Source of the DNA: Rufibacter sp. XAAS-G3-1
Lineage (GTDB): Bacteria; Bacteroidota; Bacteroidia; Cytophagales; Hymenobacteraceae
NCBI RefSeq assembly: GCF_013623775.1
Contig: NZ_JABFAM010000003.1
Span: 186,001 to 250,000, forward strand
Length of the DNA stretch: 64,000 nt
Direction of reading: 5' to 3'
Part shown: one piece after another, positions 33,820 to 42,163 of the stretch
Numbering within the stretch: the stretch's first letter is position 1
How the letters are laid out: the number at the start of each line of letters is the position of its first letter
The notes under the pieces: model-generated
What the model was told of the DNA's origin: nothing
Databases searched by the model: none
What the model saw: the letters and a program-made list of their open reading frames with translations, nothing else
Translations under genes and position numbers: made by a program

Positions 33820-33977
33820 GTAGGGGCAATCCCTTGTGGTTGCCCTTCACGTTAGATGGTGCATGTTTTCTGCAAGTGTAGGACAGGTCGCGACCTGTCC
33901 GTACATTCTCGGGTAAATAGCAGGTAGAATGGAAAAGGCAATCACAAGAAAGGGCAACCACAAGGGATTGCCCCTAC
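33820..33977. repeat. nested inverted repeat, 28-bp perfect arms
   Basis: Arm 33820-33847 (GTAGGGGCAATCCCTTGTGG then TTGCCCTT) is the exact complement of 33950-33977. Inside is the perfect palindrome GGACAGGTCGCGACCTGTCC (33881-33900). A single arm recurs at 23573. Confidence 0.85.
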
Positions 33978-34018
33978 CATGAACACGTAAATTCATGGAA
34001 TGACCCAAACAGGCTTTG

Positions 34019-34057
34019 CCGTTTTAGGGCTATTTTTGGAAAAGGGGCCTAAAACGG
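34019..34057 (-). repeat. REP-like hairpin after rnc
   Basis: CCGTTTTAGGGCTATTTTT then GGAAAAGGGGCCTAAAACGG, 11 bp from the rnc stop on the minus strand. Likely also serves as terminator of acpP-fabF-rnc. Confidence 0.65.
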
Positions 34058-34068
34058 AGAAGGGGGAA

Positions 34069-34821
34069 TTAAGGGAGGTTGATACCCGTGGCTTTGAGTA
34101 CTTCCATGCTTTTCTCGGCGGCGGCCTGTTCGGCTTTCTTCTTGGAGAGGCCGCTGCCGCTGGCAATGATGTCATTGTCTACCACTACGGCGGCGGTAAA
34201 CTCAGTGGTGCTGCCGCTCTGTTTCTGGCCTACAATCTCAAACCTGATGCTGCGGTTCTGGCCCTGGGCCCACTCTATGAGTTTGCTTTTGAAATTGCTG
34301 GTGGTGGTGGTGAGTTGGTGCAGGTCAAAGTGCGGCTTCACCAATTTCTTCAGGATGAAGCTTTTGGTGTCTTCGTAGCCTTTGTCCAGGTACACAGCGC
34401 CTACTAAAGCTTCTAAGGCGTTGCCGTTGATGAACTTGTGCCGCGTTACCCCAGAGATGTTGTCTACTTTGATAAGCGAATGTAGCCCAACTTTTACGGC
34501 CAGGCTGTTCAAAGACTCCCGGTTCACCATGCGCGACCGGATCTCGGTTAAGAAGCCTTCGTCTTTGTAAGGGTATTTCCTGAAAAGGTATTCGGCAATG
34601 ACTGCGCCCAGAATGGCATCGCCCAAAAACTCCAGGCGCTCATTGGTTTCCTGGCTTCCGTTCAGGTTTTGGCGCACAAATGAGGTGTGCGTGAACGCCA
34701 ACTGGTACAAGTGCAGGTTATCTGGTGCCATGCCCGTGATGTGGGTGATGGCATTCACAAAAGCCTTGTCCTTGTAGAAGAATTTATGGATTGCGCGAAA
34801 GACCGGTCTGATCGGGCTCAA
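34069..34821 (-). CDS. rnc: ribonuclease III
   Basis: Double-strand-specific endoribonuclease for rRNA and mRNA processing. 250 aa. Signature NERLEFLGDAILGAVIAEYL, the second acidic cluster ALEALVGAVYLDKGYED, and a C-terminal dsRNA-binding domain (KSKLIEWAQGQN to SKKKAEQAAAEKSMEVLKA). It starts 2 bp after fabF, in the conserved Bacteroidota order acpP-fabF-rnc. The dispersed hairpins of this genome, if transcribed, would be natural substrates. Confidence 0.95.
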   Translation of the reverse strand: MSPIRPVFRAIHKFFYKDKAFVNAITHITGMAPDNLHLYQLAFTHTSFVRQNLNGSQETNERLEFLGDAILGAVIAEYLFRKYPYKDEGFLTEIRSRMVNRESLNSLAVKVGLHSLIKVDNISGVTRHKFINGNALEALVGAVYLDKGYEDTKSFILKKLVKPHFDLHQLTTTTSNFKSKLIEWAQGQNRSIRFEIVGQKQSGSTTEFTAAVVVDNDIIASGSGLSKKKAEQAAAEKSMEVLKATGINLP

Positions 34822-34823
34822 TG

Positions 34824-36077
34824 CTATTCAGTGAATTTCTTGAAAATCACAGAGGTGTTGTGTCCGCCAAATCCGAAGGTATTGCTCAAGGCAATGTTCA
34901 CTTCGCGCTTCTGAGCTTTGTTGAACGTGAAATTCAGCTTGGAATTAAACTGCTCATCGTCGGTGATATGGTTGATAGTAGGGGGCACAATACCAGTTTG
35001 GATAGCCAGGATAGAAGCGACCGCCTCAATGGCCCCGGCCGCCCCTAACAGGTGGCCGGTCATGGATTTGGTAGAACTGATGTTGAGGTTGTACGCATGG
35101 TCGCCGAACACGTGCTCAATGGCTTTGGCCTCCCCTACGTCGCCAAGCGGCGTGGAAGTACCGTGCACGTTGATATAGTCTACCTGCTCTGGCGTGATAC
35201 CGGCATCGCGCAAGGCGTTTTTCATCACGTTGCGGGCGCCTAATCCTTCTGGGTGCGGCGCGGTAATGTGGTACGCATCGGCAGACATTCCGCCACCAAT
35301 CAGCTCGGCGTAGATTTTAGCACCGCGGGCTTTCGCGTGGTCGTACTCTTCCAGCACAATGGCGGCGGCTCCTTCGCCCAACACAAACCCATCGCGGTCT
35401 TTGTCAAACGGACGGGAAGCGGTCTCGGGAGAATCGTTGCGCTCAGAAAGGGCTTTCAGGGCGTTGAACCCTCCAACTCCGGCTTCGGTTACGGCTGCCT
35501 CAGAACCACCGCTCAACACAATATCTGCCATTCCCAACCTAATGTAGTTGAAAGAGTCAATCAATGCGTTGGTAGCTGAAGCACAGGCAGATACAGTCAC
35601 AAAGTTAGGACCTCTAAAGCCGTATTTGATGGAGATATGACCGGCGCTGATGTCGGCGATCATTTTAGGGATGAAGAAAGGATTGAAGCGTGGGGTTCCG
35701 TCGCCGTTGGCGAAGTTCACGCATTCTTCCTGGAACGTGCGCAAGCCGCCAATACCAGACCCCCAGATTACCCCAATGCGGTCTTTGTCTAAAGACTCAT
35801 CTTCCAAATTGGCATCCTTAACGGCTTGGTCGGCGACAATGACAGCAAATTGCGAAAAGAGGTCCATCTTGCGGGCCTCTTTTCGCTCAAAATACTGCTC
35901 AGGATCATACCCCTTTACTTCGCAGGCGAACTGGGTCTTAAATTTTGAGGCATCAAAGCGAGTGATAGGCGCGGCCCCACTTACTCCGTTCACAAGGCCA
36001 TCCCAATATTCAGAAACTGACTTCCCCAGTGGGGTAAGCGCACCAAGGCCTGTTACTACAACTCTCTTAAGCTCCAT
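34824..36077 (-). CDS. fabF: beta-ketoacyl-ACP synthase II
   Basis: Elongates acyl-ACP with malonyl-ACP in fatty-acid synthesis. 417 aa thiolase fold. Catalytic cysteine in VTVSACASATNALIDS (about 165), histidines in NVHGTSTPLGD (about 305) and KSMTGHLLGAAGAIEA (about 340), and the C-terminal NTFGFGGHNTSVIF. N-terminus MELKRVVVTGLGALTPLG. Preceded by acpP (76 bp) and followed by rnc (2 bp). Confidence 0.96.
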   Translation of the reverse strand: MELKRVVVTGLGALTPLGKSVSEYWDGLVNGVSGAAPITRFDASKFKTQFACEVKGYDPEQYFERKEARKMDLFSQFAVIVADQAVKDANLEDESLDKDRIGVIWGSGIGGLRTFQEECVNFANGDGTPRFNPFFIPKMIADISAGHISIKYGFRGPNFVTVSACASATNALIDSFNYIRLGMADIVLSGGSEAAVTEAGVGGFNALKALSERNDSPETASRPFDKDRDGFVLGEGAAAIVLEEYDHAKARGAKIYAELIGGGMSADAYHITAPHPEGLGARNVMKNALRDAGITPEQVDYINVHGTSTPLGDVGEAKAIEHVFGDHAYNLNISSTKSMTGHLLGAAGAIEAVASILAIQTGIVPPTINHITDDEQFNSKLNFTFNKAQKREVNIALSNTFGFGGHNTSVIFKKFTE

Positions 36078-36153
36078 ACGCTGCTAGTAGAGGAAAAGAA
36101 CCTATATTGATTAGGTAAAATTGGATCGATAGAAGAAAAAAGGGAGGAGGAGA

Positions 36154-36390
36154 TTACTTTGCGTGCTCTTCCAGGTAGCTGATCGCTTGGCCCACCGTTG
36201 CAATATTCTCAGCTTGGTCGTCTGGAATAGACACATTGAATTCTTTCTCAAATTCCATGATCAATTCTACGGTATCAAGAGAGTCGGCACCCAGGTCGTT
36301 TGTAAAGCTAGCCTCAGGCGTTACCTCAGATTCTTCAACGCCTAATTTGTCAATAATGATAGCTCTTACTTTTTCTGCGATTTCTGACAT
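36154..36390 (-). CDS. acpP: acyl carrier protein
   Basis: 78 aa acidic four-helix protein that carries growing acyl chains. Phosphopantetheine site Ser37 in [18 protein letters not shown]. Start codon chosen by length and by the family N-terminus [18 protein letters not shown]. First gene of the acpP-fabF-rnc unit, with a good promoter at 36419-36449. Confidence 0.96.
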   Translation of the reverse strand: MSEIAEKVRAIIIDKLGVEESEVTPEASFTNDLGADSLDTVELIMEFEKEFNVSIPDDQAENIATVGQAISYLEEHAK

Positions 36391-36418
36391 TTTTTTAGAA
36401 GTTTTTTAAAACACAGTG

Positions 36419-36449
36419 CAAAGAAATGGATTTGGAAACACAATGTCAA
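36419..36449 (-). promoter_or_regulatory. promoter of acpP-fabF-rnc
   Basis: Minus strand TTG (complement of 36447-36449), 20-bp spacer, TTTCTTTG (complement of 36419-36426). One mismatch to TAnnTTTG; leader about 22 nt. Confidence 0.5.
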
Positions 36450-36563
36450 ACAAAATGCATGCATTTGTTTTATTCTGGTACTTTTCTAAAAGTTAACTTG
36501 AGTTTCCAAATCCCTTCTTTAAATTGCCAGCCCAACTTTACATTCACCAGAGTACCGCAACCC

Positions 36564-36989
36564 ATGAAATCTTTCCGTCTAGACGTAGAACACGATTTTG
36601 ATTTCGAGCTTTATGGAGTGGTATCATCCAGCAAGGAATACACACTTGCCTGGGCGCTTAACAAGTACTTCGGCATCAGGCTGGTGAAACAGGCTGACCT
36701 GTGTATTGATTTCCTGAACAAGGGACGGTTGATCATCTCCAACTACCTGCACCGGGCCGAGCATGGCTCTCTCCGTTTGTTTCGCAATCGTTCTGTAGGC
36801 ACCAGCACCCTTTCCTCTCCTTTTCTGGTCCCTGATATTAAAGAGTACGATTATGTCATACAGGTGTCTGGGGTCCTGAGCCAATGGCAGCAGGAAATCC
36901 TTCAGACCCTACACGCCGTACCGCTAGTGCAGTACGTGCGTTCCTTTGACCCACATTGTTTACGTTATAAAGAAAACCTGCTTTTTTAG
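36564..36989 (+). CDS. IPExxxVDY family protein
   Basis: 141 aa small Bacteroidota-specific protein of unknown function, named for the motif seen here as LVPDIKEYDYVIQV (about 90-103). N-terminus MKSFRLDVEHDFDFELYGVV; an open frame extends 46 codons upstream but has no family resemblance, so ATG at 36564 is used. The gene ends 3 bp before pyk, and this pairing next to acpP-fabF-rnc is a conserved arrangement in the phylum, hinting at a link to central metabolism or lipid supply. Confidence 0.85.
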   Translation: MKSFRLDVEHDFDFELYGVVSSSKEYTLAWALNKYFGIRLVKQADLCIDFLNKGRLIISNYLHRAEHGSLRLFRNRSVGTSTLSSPFLVPDIKEYDYVIQVSGVLSQWQQEILQTLHAVPLVQYVRSFDPHCLRYKENLLF

Positions 36990-36992
36990 CGC

Positions 36993-38423
36993 ATGGCTAT
37001 CCATTTCAACAACACCAAGATTATTGCCACCGTTGGCCCCGCCAGCAACACCCCTGAGCGCCTGCGCGCGCTTATTCAGGAAGGAGTAGATGTTTTTCGC
37101 TTAAACTTCTCACACGGCACGCACCCAGAACATTTAAAGGTGATTGAGCACGTACGCGCCATCAATGCCGCAGAAGGTTTTAATATATGCCTCTTACAAG
37201 ATTTGCAGGGCCCCAAAATACGGATCAATGATGTGCAAGACGGCGCCATTGAGATTGTGGAAGGCCAGCAACTGACGTTTGTCTGTGACAAGTCTATGGG
37301 TACGCCGCAGCGGTTGTCCCACAGCTACACCCGTTTGGCCCAGGATGTACGCCCCGGCGATGCCATCTTGATTGACGACGGTAAACTGGAAGTGCGCGTC
37401 ATCAGTACAGATGGAGTGAATGAGGTATTAACTGAGGTAGTCTATGGCGGTGTGGTAAAACCCCGCAAAGGCATGAACCTGCCAGACACCGTGGTTACCG
37501 CTCCTTCTTTAACCGAGAAAGACATCCAGGACTTGCACTTCGGCTTGGACAACAACGTGGAATGGGTCGCGCTTTCCTTTGTTCGCAAAGTGGAAGACAT
37601 CCATGAAATCAAACAAATAATTGCGGAACGCGGAAAAGACACCAAAGTAGTAGCCAAGATTGAAAAACCAGAGGCTATCCGCAACATTGACTCCATTATT
37701 GAAGCGACAGATGCGATCATGGTGGCCCGCGGCGATCTTGGGGTGGAAGTAGGGATGGAAGGCGTTCCCATGCTCCAGAAGATGATTGTGGAGAAATGCA
37801 ACGCCTTAGGCAAACCCGTGATTGTGGCTACCCAAATGATGGAAAGCATGATCACCAACCCCCGCCCTACGCGTGCCGAGACCAATGACGTAGCCAACGC
37901 GGTAGTGGACGGCGCCGACACGCTGATGCTGAGTGCTGAGACGGCCGCCGGAGCTTACCCTATTGAAACCATCCGCAGCATGGTGCGCACCATTCAATCC
38001 GTTGAGACACAGGCTGCGGTTTACCACCGCAACTTCGTATTCAACCGGGAGGCCCCTACCTTTTACAATGACACCGTGGTGGCGAGCGCCGTTAACCTGG
38101 CCCGCGACACTGATGCCAAGGCACTTATCTGCCTTACCAAGTCGGGTTACACAGCTATCCAGTTAGCCAAGCATCGCCCTAAAGCCAATATCTTTGTCTT
38201 CACCGATAACCGGGTGCTTTTGAATACCCTTAACCTGGTTTGGGGCATCAGGGGTTACTACTATGACCGGTTCGTATCCACAGATGAGACCATCGCCGAT
38301 TTAAAGGAAATTCTGGTAAAAGAAGGTCATTTAGAGACCGGCGACATCTTCATCAATATTGGTTCCATGCCTGTAATGGAGAAGAAACGCGCCAACATGA
38401 TTAAGTTAAGCGTAGTACACTAA
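36993..38423 (+). CDS. pyk: pyruvate kinase
   Basis: Final ATP-making step of glycolysis (phosphoenolpyruvate to pyruvate). 476 aa. N-terminal TKIIATVGPASNTPERLRAL, DVFRLNFSHG, the active-site signature KVVAKIEKPEAIRNID, MVARGDLGVEVG, and ATQMMESMITNPRPTRAE. C-terminal domain with LTKSGYTAIQLAKHRP. Co-transcribed with the IPExxxVDY gene (3 bp apart). A 16-bp hairpin terminator lies at 38454-38502. Confidence 0.96.
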   Translation: MAIHFNNTKIIATVGPASNTPERLRALIQEGVDVFRLNFSHGTHPEHLKVIEHVRAINAAEGFNICLLQDLQGPKIRINDVQDGAIEIVEGQQLTFVCDKSMGTPQRLSHSYTRLAQDVRPGDAILIDDGKLEVRVISTDGVNEVLTEVVYGGVVKPRKGMNLPDTVVTAPSLTEKDIQDLHFGLDNNVEWVALSFVRKVEDIHEIKQIIAERGKDTKVVAKIEKPEAIRNIDSIIEATDAIMVARGDLGVEVGMEGVPMLQKMIVEKCNALGKPVIVATQMMESMITNPRPTRAETNDVANAVVDGADTLMLSAETAAGAYPIETIRSMVRTIQSVETQAAVYHRNFVFNREAPTFYNDTVVASAVNLARDTDAKALICLTKSGYTAIQLAKHRPKANIFVFTDNRVLLNTLNLVWGIRGYYYDRFVSTDETIADLKEILVKEGHLETGDIFINIGSMPVMEKKRANMIKLSVVH

Positions 38424-38453
38424 GCCATACCACGTTTAACCCTAGAACTCCAC

Positions 38454-38502
38454 AAAGCAAACGGGCCAGTCTTCCACTAAGGAGGGCTGGCCCGTTTGCT
38501 TT
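38454..38502 (+). terminator. terminator of pyk
   Basis: AAAGCAAACGGGCCAG pairs with CTGGCCCGTTTGCTTT (16 bp). Confidence 0.8.
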
Positions 38503-38564
38503 ATAGGCTTATTTGAATGATTATGCGCTCTTGCAGGAGACAGCAGCCTGTGAAACCCACCCCT

Positions 38565-38865
38565 ACCCCTCTGAGGAGGGGAATATGACTCTGCAGGGGA
38601 AAAGAATGCGTGGTTTGCAGGAGAAAGGAACCCGTAGAGACAAGGCAGTGCCTGGTCTCTACGGGTTCCCACCACGGCTTCTGCTACTTTCCCCAGTTCC
38701 AGTCTTCCCCGAGCGCGCCTCGCTTTTGGCCCTAGATAGGCATCTACTAAGGTAGACAAACAGTTCAGGCCGAAAGGGCAGTGCGAGAGGGGAAGACGGG
38801 GCCTCGCGGCCGTGAGCGCATACCGCCAGAGATGAAACAATACTTTGCACCCACGTATTAAACAG
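38565..38865. repeat. roughly 300-bp dispersed block, copy 2
   Basis: Near-identical over long runs to 15595-15890, including CCGAGCGCGCCTCGCTTTTG and GAGGGGAAGACGGGGCCTCG and CCGTGAGCGCATACCGCCAG. It includes the GTAGAGACAAGGC..GGTCTCTAC hairpin near 38632-38662. Confidence 0.75.
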
Positions 38866-38867
38866 AA

Positions 38868-38957
38868 AAGCCAAGGGAACAGCAAAAGGCGTGCACCCAC
38901 CAATCCCATGCAAAAACAGACAAGCCAAAGAAACAGCAAAAGGCGTGCACCCACCAA
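38868..38957. repeat. tandem repeat, 54-bp period
   Basis: AAGCCAAGGGAACAGCAAAA at 38868 and AAGCCAAAGAAACAGCAAAA at 38922, each followed by GGCGTGCACCCACCAA. A related single unit (AAGCCAGGGGAACAGC) lies at about 15897, after the other copy of the 300-bp block. Confidence 0.7.
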
Positions 38958-39062
38958 CCTCACGAAAGAAGAAGCCAAGTCCAGGCCCAAGCACAGAAAT
39001 AAACCAATAGGGATTGTAGAAGTACTTTTAGAAAGCAGCCACAAAACCCACTACAACACAAA

Positions 39063-39085
39063 AAGCCTTGCTGACAGCAAGGCTT
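39063..39085 (-). terminator. terminator of rpsT
   Basis: AAGCCTTGCT, GAC loop, AGCAAGGCTT, with an A-rich flank that would be the U run on the minus strand; 40 bp past the stop. Confidence 0.75.
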
Positions 39086-39124
39086 CTAATGATTACCCGA
39101 GAAGGTAAATACTACCTGAAGGAA

Positions 39125-39385
39125 TTAGGCAGCAGCTAATGTATTAACAAATTTAGCCAATTTCGATTTGTTGTTGGCCGCTTTGTTTTTGTGAATCACG
39201 TTCTTCTTGGCCAACTTGTCCAGCATACCAGATACCGTCTTGAACAGCTCTTGCGCCTCGGCTTTGTCGGTTGTGTTTCTTAAACGCTTTACAAAGGTAC
39301 GGGTGGTTTTCGCCTGATAGCGATTCAGCAAGCGTTTCGCGTTGTTAGATCTGATTCTCTTTAATGCTGACTTATGGTTAGCCAT
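39125..39385 (-). CDS. rpsT: 30S ribosomal protein S20
   Basis: 86 aa, basic, three-helix protein that binds 16S rRNA. N-terminus [20 protein letters not shown] is diagnostic, followed by [15 protein letters not shown] and a C-terminus [14 protein letters not shown]. Monocistronic, with a well-matched promoter (39435-39465) and a terminator (39063-39085). Confidence 0.97.
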   Translation of the reverse strand: MANHKSALKRIRSNNAKRLLNRYQAKTTRTFVKRLRNTTDKAEAQELFKTVSGMLDKLAKKNVIHKNKAANNKSKLAKFVNTLAAA

Positions 39386-39434
39386 GGTTGTGAATATAGA
39401 TAAATGCTTTTGACTCTGATTCTAAATGAGTTTG

Positions 39435-39465
39435 CAAAACTACAAGCTTGTCTGATAAATTGCAA
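39435..39465 (-). promoter_or_regulatory. promoter of rpsT
   Basis: Minus strand TTG (complement of 39463-39465), 20-bp spacer, TAGTTTTG (complement of 39435-39442): an exact match to TTG-N20-TAnnTTTG. Leader about 45 nt. Confidence 0.65.
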
Positions 39466-39839
39466 GAAACTAGCTTAAAAATAATCAGGTTTCTACGTCC
39501 TCTCTCCTATTCCTTAAGCGAAGTCCATGTAGAGGAGCACGGTTCTGTGTTGTTCTGCCCTGCAAAGGTAACACTTCTCTCTCTTTCCTTCTATTTTTCA
39601 GGGAAAAGTTTTCCCACAACAGTTCTTCGTTTCATGCGTCCCTGCTGTAAATGGAGGTAGCCGCTGCTCCAATCCTCTACTCCCCTCAACAAAGGAATAC
39701 CCTCCATGCCGTTGACAAAGAGTTTCTGATAAGAGAATTAGTATGCTTTTGGAAACCAGAAAGGTACCTGCGGTGTTTTACCATTGATTTCGTAATTTTA
39801 CCTCAGAAACAGAATTCACCCTTTAATTCATCCATCACC
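39466..39839. other. 374-bp gap before the bacilliredoxin gene
   Basis: An open frame runs from 39651 into the gene, but the first 63 codons have no family likeness. No repeat or strong hairpin seen. Confidence 0.4.
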
Positions 39840-40262
39840 ATGGCAATGTATCCTGAATATATGGTCGCCCCTATCCGGGAAGACCTTACCTCTGCTGGCT
39901 TTGAGCAGTTAATGACCTCTGAAGAAGTAGAAGCCGTTTTAAACCAGAAAGAAGGCACCGTGTTGGTAGCCGTAAACTCTGTGTGCGGCTGTGCCGCCGC
40001 CAAAGCCCGTCCAGCCCTGAAAATGGCCGTGGCCAGCACTGAGCAAAAACCTTCTAAACTGGTAACGGTGTTTGCCGGCATGGAGACCGAAGCTGTAGCC
40101 AAAGTACGTGAGTTCATGCTGCCCTACCCGCCGTCTTCGCCTTCCATCGCATTGTTCAAAGACGGTGAGTTGGTACACGTGATTGAGCGCCACCACATTG
40201 AAGGCAACGACTTAACCCGCATTGTAGACAACCTGCAAGGCGCGTTTGAAGAGTACTGCTAA
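39840..40262 (+). CDS. BrxA/BrxB family bacilliredoxin
   Basis: 140-aa thioredoxin-fold protein of the DUF1094/YphP-YqiW family, which removes bacillithiol or similar thiols from oxidised proteins. Active-site CGC (Cys49-Gly-Cys51) in VNSVCGCAAAKARPAL. Other conserved parts: MYPEYMVAPIREDL at the N-terminus, TVFAGMETEAVAKVREFM and IERHHIEG. ATG 39840 or 39846 is the start; the longer frame upstream lacks similarity. Monocistronic with an 18-bp hairpin terminator. Confidence 0.92.
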   Translation: MAMYPEYMVAPIREDLTSAGFEQLMTSEEVEAVLNQKEGTVLVAVNSVCGCAAAKARPALKMAVASTEQKPSKLVTVFAGMETEAVAKVREFMLPYPPSSPSIALFKDGELVHVIERHHIEGNDLTRIVDNLQGAFEEYC

Positions 40263-40284
40263 TCTGCGGAAACCTTCCACCATT

Positions 40285-40324
40285 AACAGGAGCGCCTGAC
40301 TTTCTCAAGTCAGGCGCTCCTGTT
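40285..40324 (+). terminator. terminator after the bacilliredoxin gene
   Basis: AACAGGAGCGCCTGACTT, loop TCTC, exact complement, then TT (18-bp stem). Confidence 0.85.
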
Positions 40325-40394
40325 TTAAGGCTGTTTTACTGAAAACAAGCTGTAAACGCAAAAACCTGTGAGGTTTTCAAAACCTCACAGGTTT
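40322..40394. repeat. REP-like hairpin plus AACCTGTGAGG palindrome
   Basis: TGTTTTAAGGCTGTTTTA then GAAAACAAGCTGTAAACGC (40322-40359), followed by AAACCTGTGAGGTTTT pairing exactly with 40379-40394. The second motif recurs, diverged, at 18698-18731. Confidence 0.65.
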
Positions 40395-40406
40395 AGCAGC
40401 CCGCCA

Positions 40407-41690
40407 TTACAAGACCTTAAACCGCTCAAAGGCCAAGCGCTCCAGTTCTGCCTGGTGCGTGGGGTGCGCGATGCGAATGAGTTCTGTGGCGCGCTGCCGG
40501 AGGTTCTTGCCGTACAGATCAGCGATGCCAAACTCCGTGACAATGTACCGCACGTGGGCCCGGGTGGTAGTGACGCTGGCCCCAGGTTTGAGCATGTGCA
40601 CAATCTTGGACTCGCCTTTGTTGGTGATGGACGGGAGCGCGATGATCGGCTTGCCGCCTTCTGAGAGGGCCGCCCCGCGCATGAAGTCCATCTGGCCACC
40701 CACGCCCGAGAACTGGTACGTTCCAATACTGTCGGCGCAGACCTGGCCGGTGAGGTCTACCTCAATGGCACTGTTGATGGCCGTGGTCTTGGGGTTCTGC
40801 CGGATAATGGCCGTATCATTGGTAAACACCGTCTCCTTCATCACCACGGCCGGGTTGTCGTGCAGGAAATCGAAGACCTTCTGCGAGCCGTTCACAAAGC
40901 AGGACACAATCTTGTGCTTCAGGACTTTCTTTTTGGCCCCGGTAATCACGCCCTTTTCCACCAGCGGAATAATGCCGTCTGAGAACATCTCGGTGTGGAT
41001 GCCCAGGTCTCTATGGTTGCCCAGCTGGGCCAGCACCGCGTCTGGAATACCGCCAATGCCCATCTGCAACGTAGCGCCGTCTTCCACCAGCGACGCCACC
41101 AGTTGCCCAATCTGCGTCTCCACCTCGCCGGCGGGTTTGTTCTTGTGCGCCGGCAGCGGCTCGTTTACCTGCACCTTGGCGTGGAACTTGCTAATGTGCA
41201 CCACCCCGTCGCCGTGCGAGCGCGGCACCTGCGGGTTCACCTCGGCAATCAGGATCTTGGCCGTCTCCACCGCCGACAAAGCCACATCTACCGAAGCGCC
41301 CAGGCTACAGAAGCCGTGCGCGTCGGGCGGCGACACCTGCACCAGGGCCACATCCAACGGCAGAATGTTACGGCGAAACAACAAAGAAATCTCACTCAGG
41401 AAGATAGGAATGTAATCGGCGGTGCCTTCGTTGAGGGCCTGCCGGATGTTACCGCCCACAAAACAGGCGTTGGTTTTAAAGCTGCCTATGTGCTCTGGAT
41501 GGGTGTAGGGTGCCTCGCCCTCGGTGTGCATGTGGATGAACTCTACCTCACGGAGCTCCGGGCCCCGGGCAGATACGGCATTTACCAGCCGCAGCGGCGT
41601 CATGGCGGCTCCGTGCACAAACACACGGTCTCCGGATTTAATCAGTTTAACGGCTTCTTCGGCAGTGGTGTAGTCAGGCTGTAAGGACAT
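40407..41690 (-). CDS. acetyl-CoA hydrolase/transferase family protein
   Basis: Transfers CoA between acyl groups (4-hydroxybutyrate/acetate CoA-transferase group) in cytosolic carbon metabolism. 427 aa from ATG at 41688-41690; the frame extends 20 codons further without family likeness. Visible motifs: KSGDRVFVHGAAMTPLRLV, HGFCSLGASVDVALSAV, GGIPDAVLAQL, the active-site region NSAIEVDLTGQVCADSIG, and GGQMDFMRGAALSEGGKPI. C-terminus GIADLYGKNLRQRATELIRI. The precise acyl substrate cannot be read from the sequence. Monocistronic. Confidence 0.9.
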   Translation of the reverse strand: MSLQPDYTTAEEAVKLIKSGDRVFVHGAAMTPLRLVNAVSARGPELREVEFIHMHTEGEAPYTHPEHIGSFKTNACFVGGNIRQALNEGTADYIPIFLSEISLLFRRNILPLDVALVQVSPPDAHGFCSLGASVDVALSAVETAKILIAEVNPQVPRSHGDGVVHISKFHAKVQVNEPLPAHKNKPAGEVETQIGQLVASLVEDGATLQMGIGGIPDAVLAQLGNHRDLGIHTEMFSDGIIPLVEKGVITGAKKKVLKHKIVSCFVNGSQKVFDFLHDNPAVVMKETVFTNDTAIIRQNPKTTAINSAIEVDLTGQVCADSIGTYQFSGVGGQMDFMRGAALSEGGKPIIALPSITNKGESKIVHMLKPGASVTTTRAHVRYIVTEFGIADLYGKNLRQRATELIRIAHPTHQAELERLAFERFKVL

Positions 41691-41761
41691 GGGGCGTTTA
41701 TGTTTGATGAGGTATCTTTTACGAGATTCTGCCGCAAAGTTCGCGTTCACAGACGCCCACT

Positions 41762-41803
41762 AAAATGACAAAGGCCAGCGCGCAGGTTGGCCTTTGTCAT
41801 TTT
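41762..41803 (-). terminator. hairpin, probably the original purD terminator
   Basis: AAAATGACAAAGGCCA pairs exactly with TGGCCTTTGTCATTTT (41788-41803). It is the only strong terminator between purD and the next minus-strand gene; repeats separate it from purD by about 380 bp. Confidence 0.6.
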
Positions 41804-41924
41804 TACCCTGTTTTCAGGGAAACAGGGCATAAACGGAAATAAGGAACTGCATAGAAACAACTGCCTCTTCTCTTTGTCCATACCGCTTGCTTTAAAAGAC
41901 CCGCGAGCGTCTGCGCCGATCACC

Positions 41925-42075
41925 TCTACGCCAATCTGGAGATTGGCTGCCCGGAAGTGCGTAGAGCGCTCGCGCTAACTCTACGCACAACTAAAAAGAA
42001 GTTCGTGGTTTCCGGCGAGTCTGGAGACTCGCTTCACCCTTTGTCACGAGACTGGAGTCTCGCGCCAGTACTTAC
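41925..42075. repeat. hairpin modules, inverted and reordered copy of 18760-18968
   Basis: Module b' CGCCAATCTGGAGATTGGC, module a' GTGCGTAGAGCGCTCGCGCT (41957-41988, one mismatch to the complement of 18760-18791), module c' GCGAGTCTGGAGACTCGCTT and GAGACTGGAGTCTCGCGCCA. Confidence 0.7.
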
Positions 42076-42123
42076 TACCGTACTTTCTCAACCTGTAAGG
42101 TCTTGGAGACTTCAGAGGCCTTT

Positions 42124-42163
42124 GCGTTTTGGGCCCGTTTTCCGCAAAACAGCCGCAAAACGC
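42124..42163 (-). repeat. REP-like hairpin after purD
   Basis: GCGTTTTGGGCCCGTTTT, loop CCGC, AAAACAGCCGCAAAACGC; 18 bp after the purD stop. Confidence 0.7.

Larger units (their letters stand above)
33643..34068. other. 426-bp gap dominated by a nested inverted repeat
   Basis: No gene. It contains the 28-bp inverted repeat pair at 33820/33950 with an inner 20-bp palindrome, and the REP-like hairpin behind rnc at 34019. Confidence 0.6.
38424..39124. other. 701-bp repeat region between pyk and rpsT
   Basis: No real gene: the long minus-strand open frame 38442-39044 coincides with repeat copies. It contains the pyk terminator, the roughly 300-bp block copy 2, a 54-bp-period tandem repeat and the rpsT terminator. 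Confidence 0.65.

Noticed and set aside
38442-39044. Open frame of 200 codons on the minus strand between pyk and rpsT
   Set aside because: Made of the 300-bp repeat block, tandem repeats and the pyk terminator; the same text occurs in a different frame context at 15.5-15.9 kb. Repeat-derived.
40459-41415. Long open frame (about 318 codons) on the plus strand
   Set aside because: Lies wholly antisense to the CoA-transferase gene, whose motifs are clear; such frames arise from codon bias.
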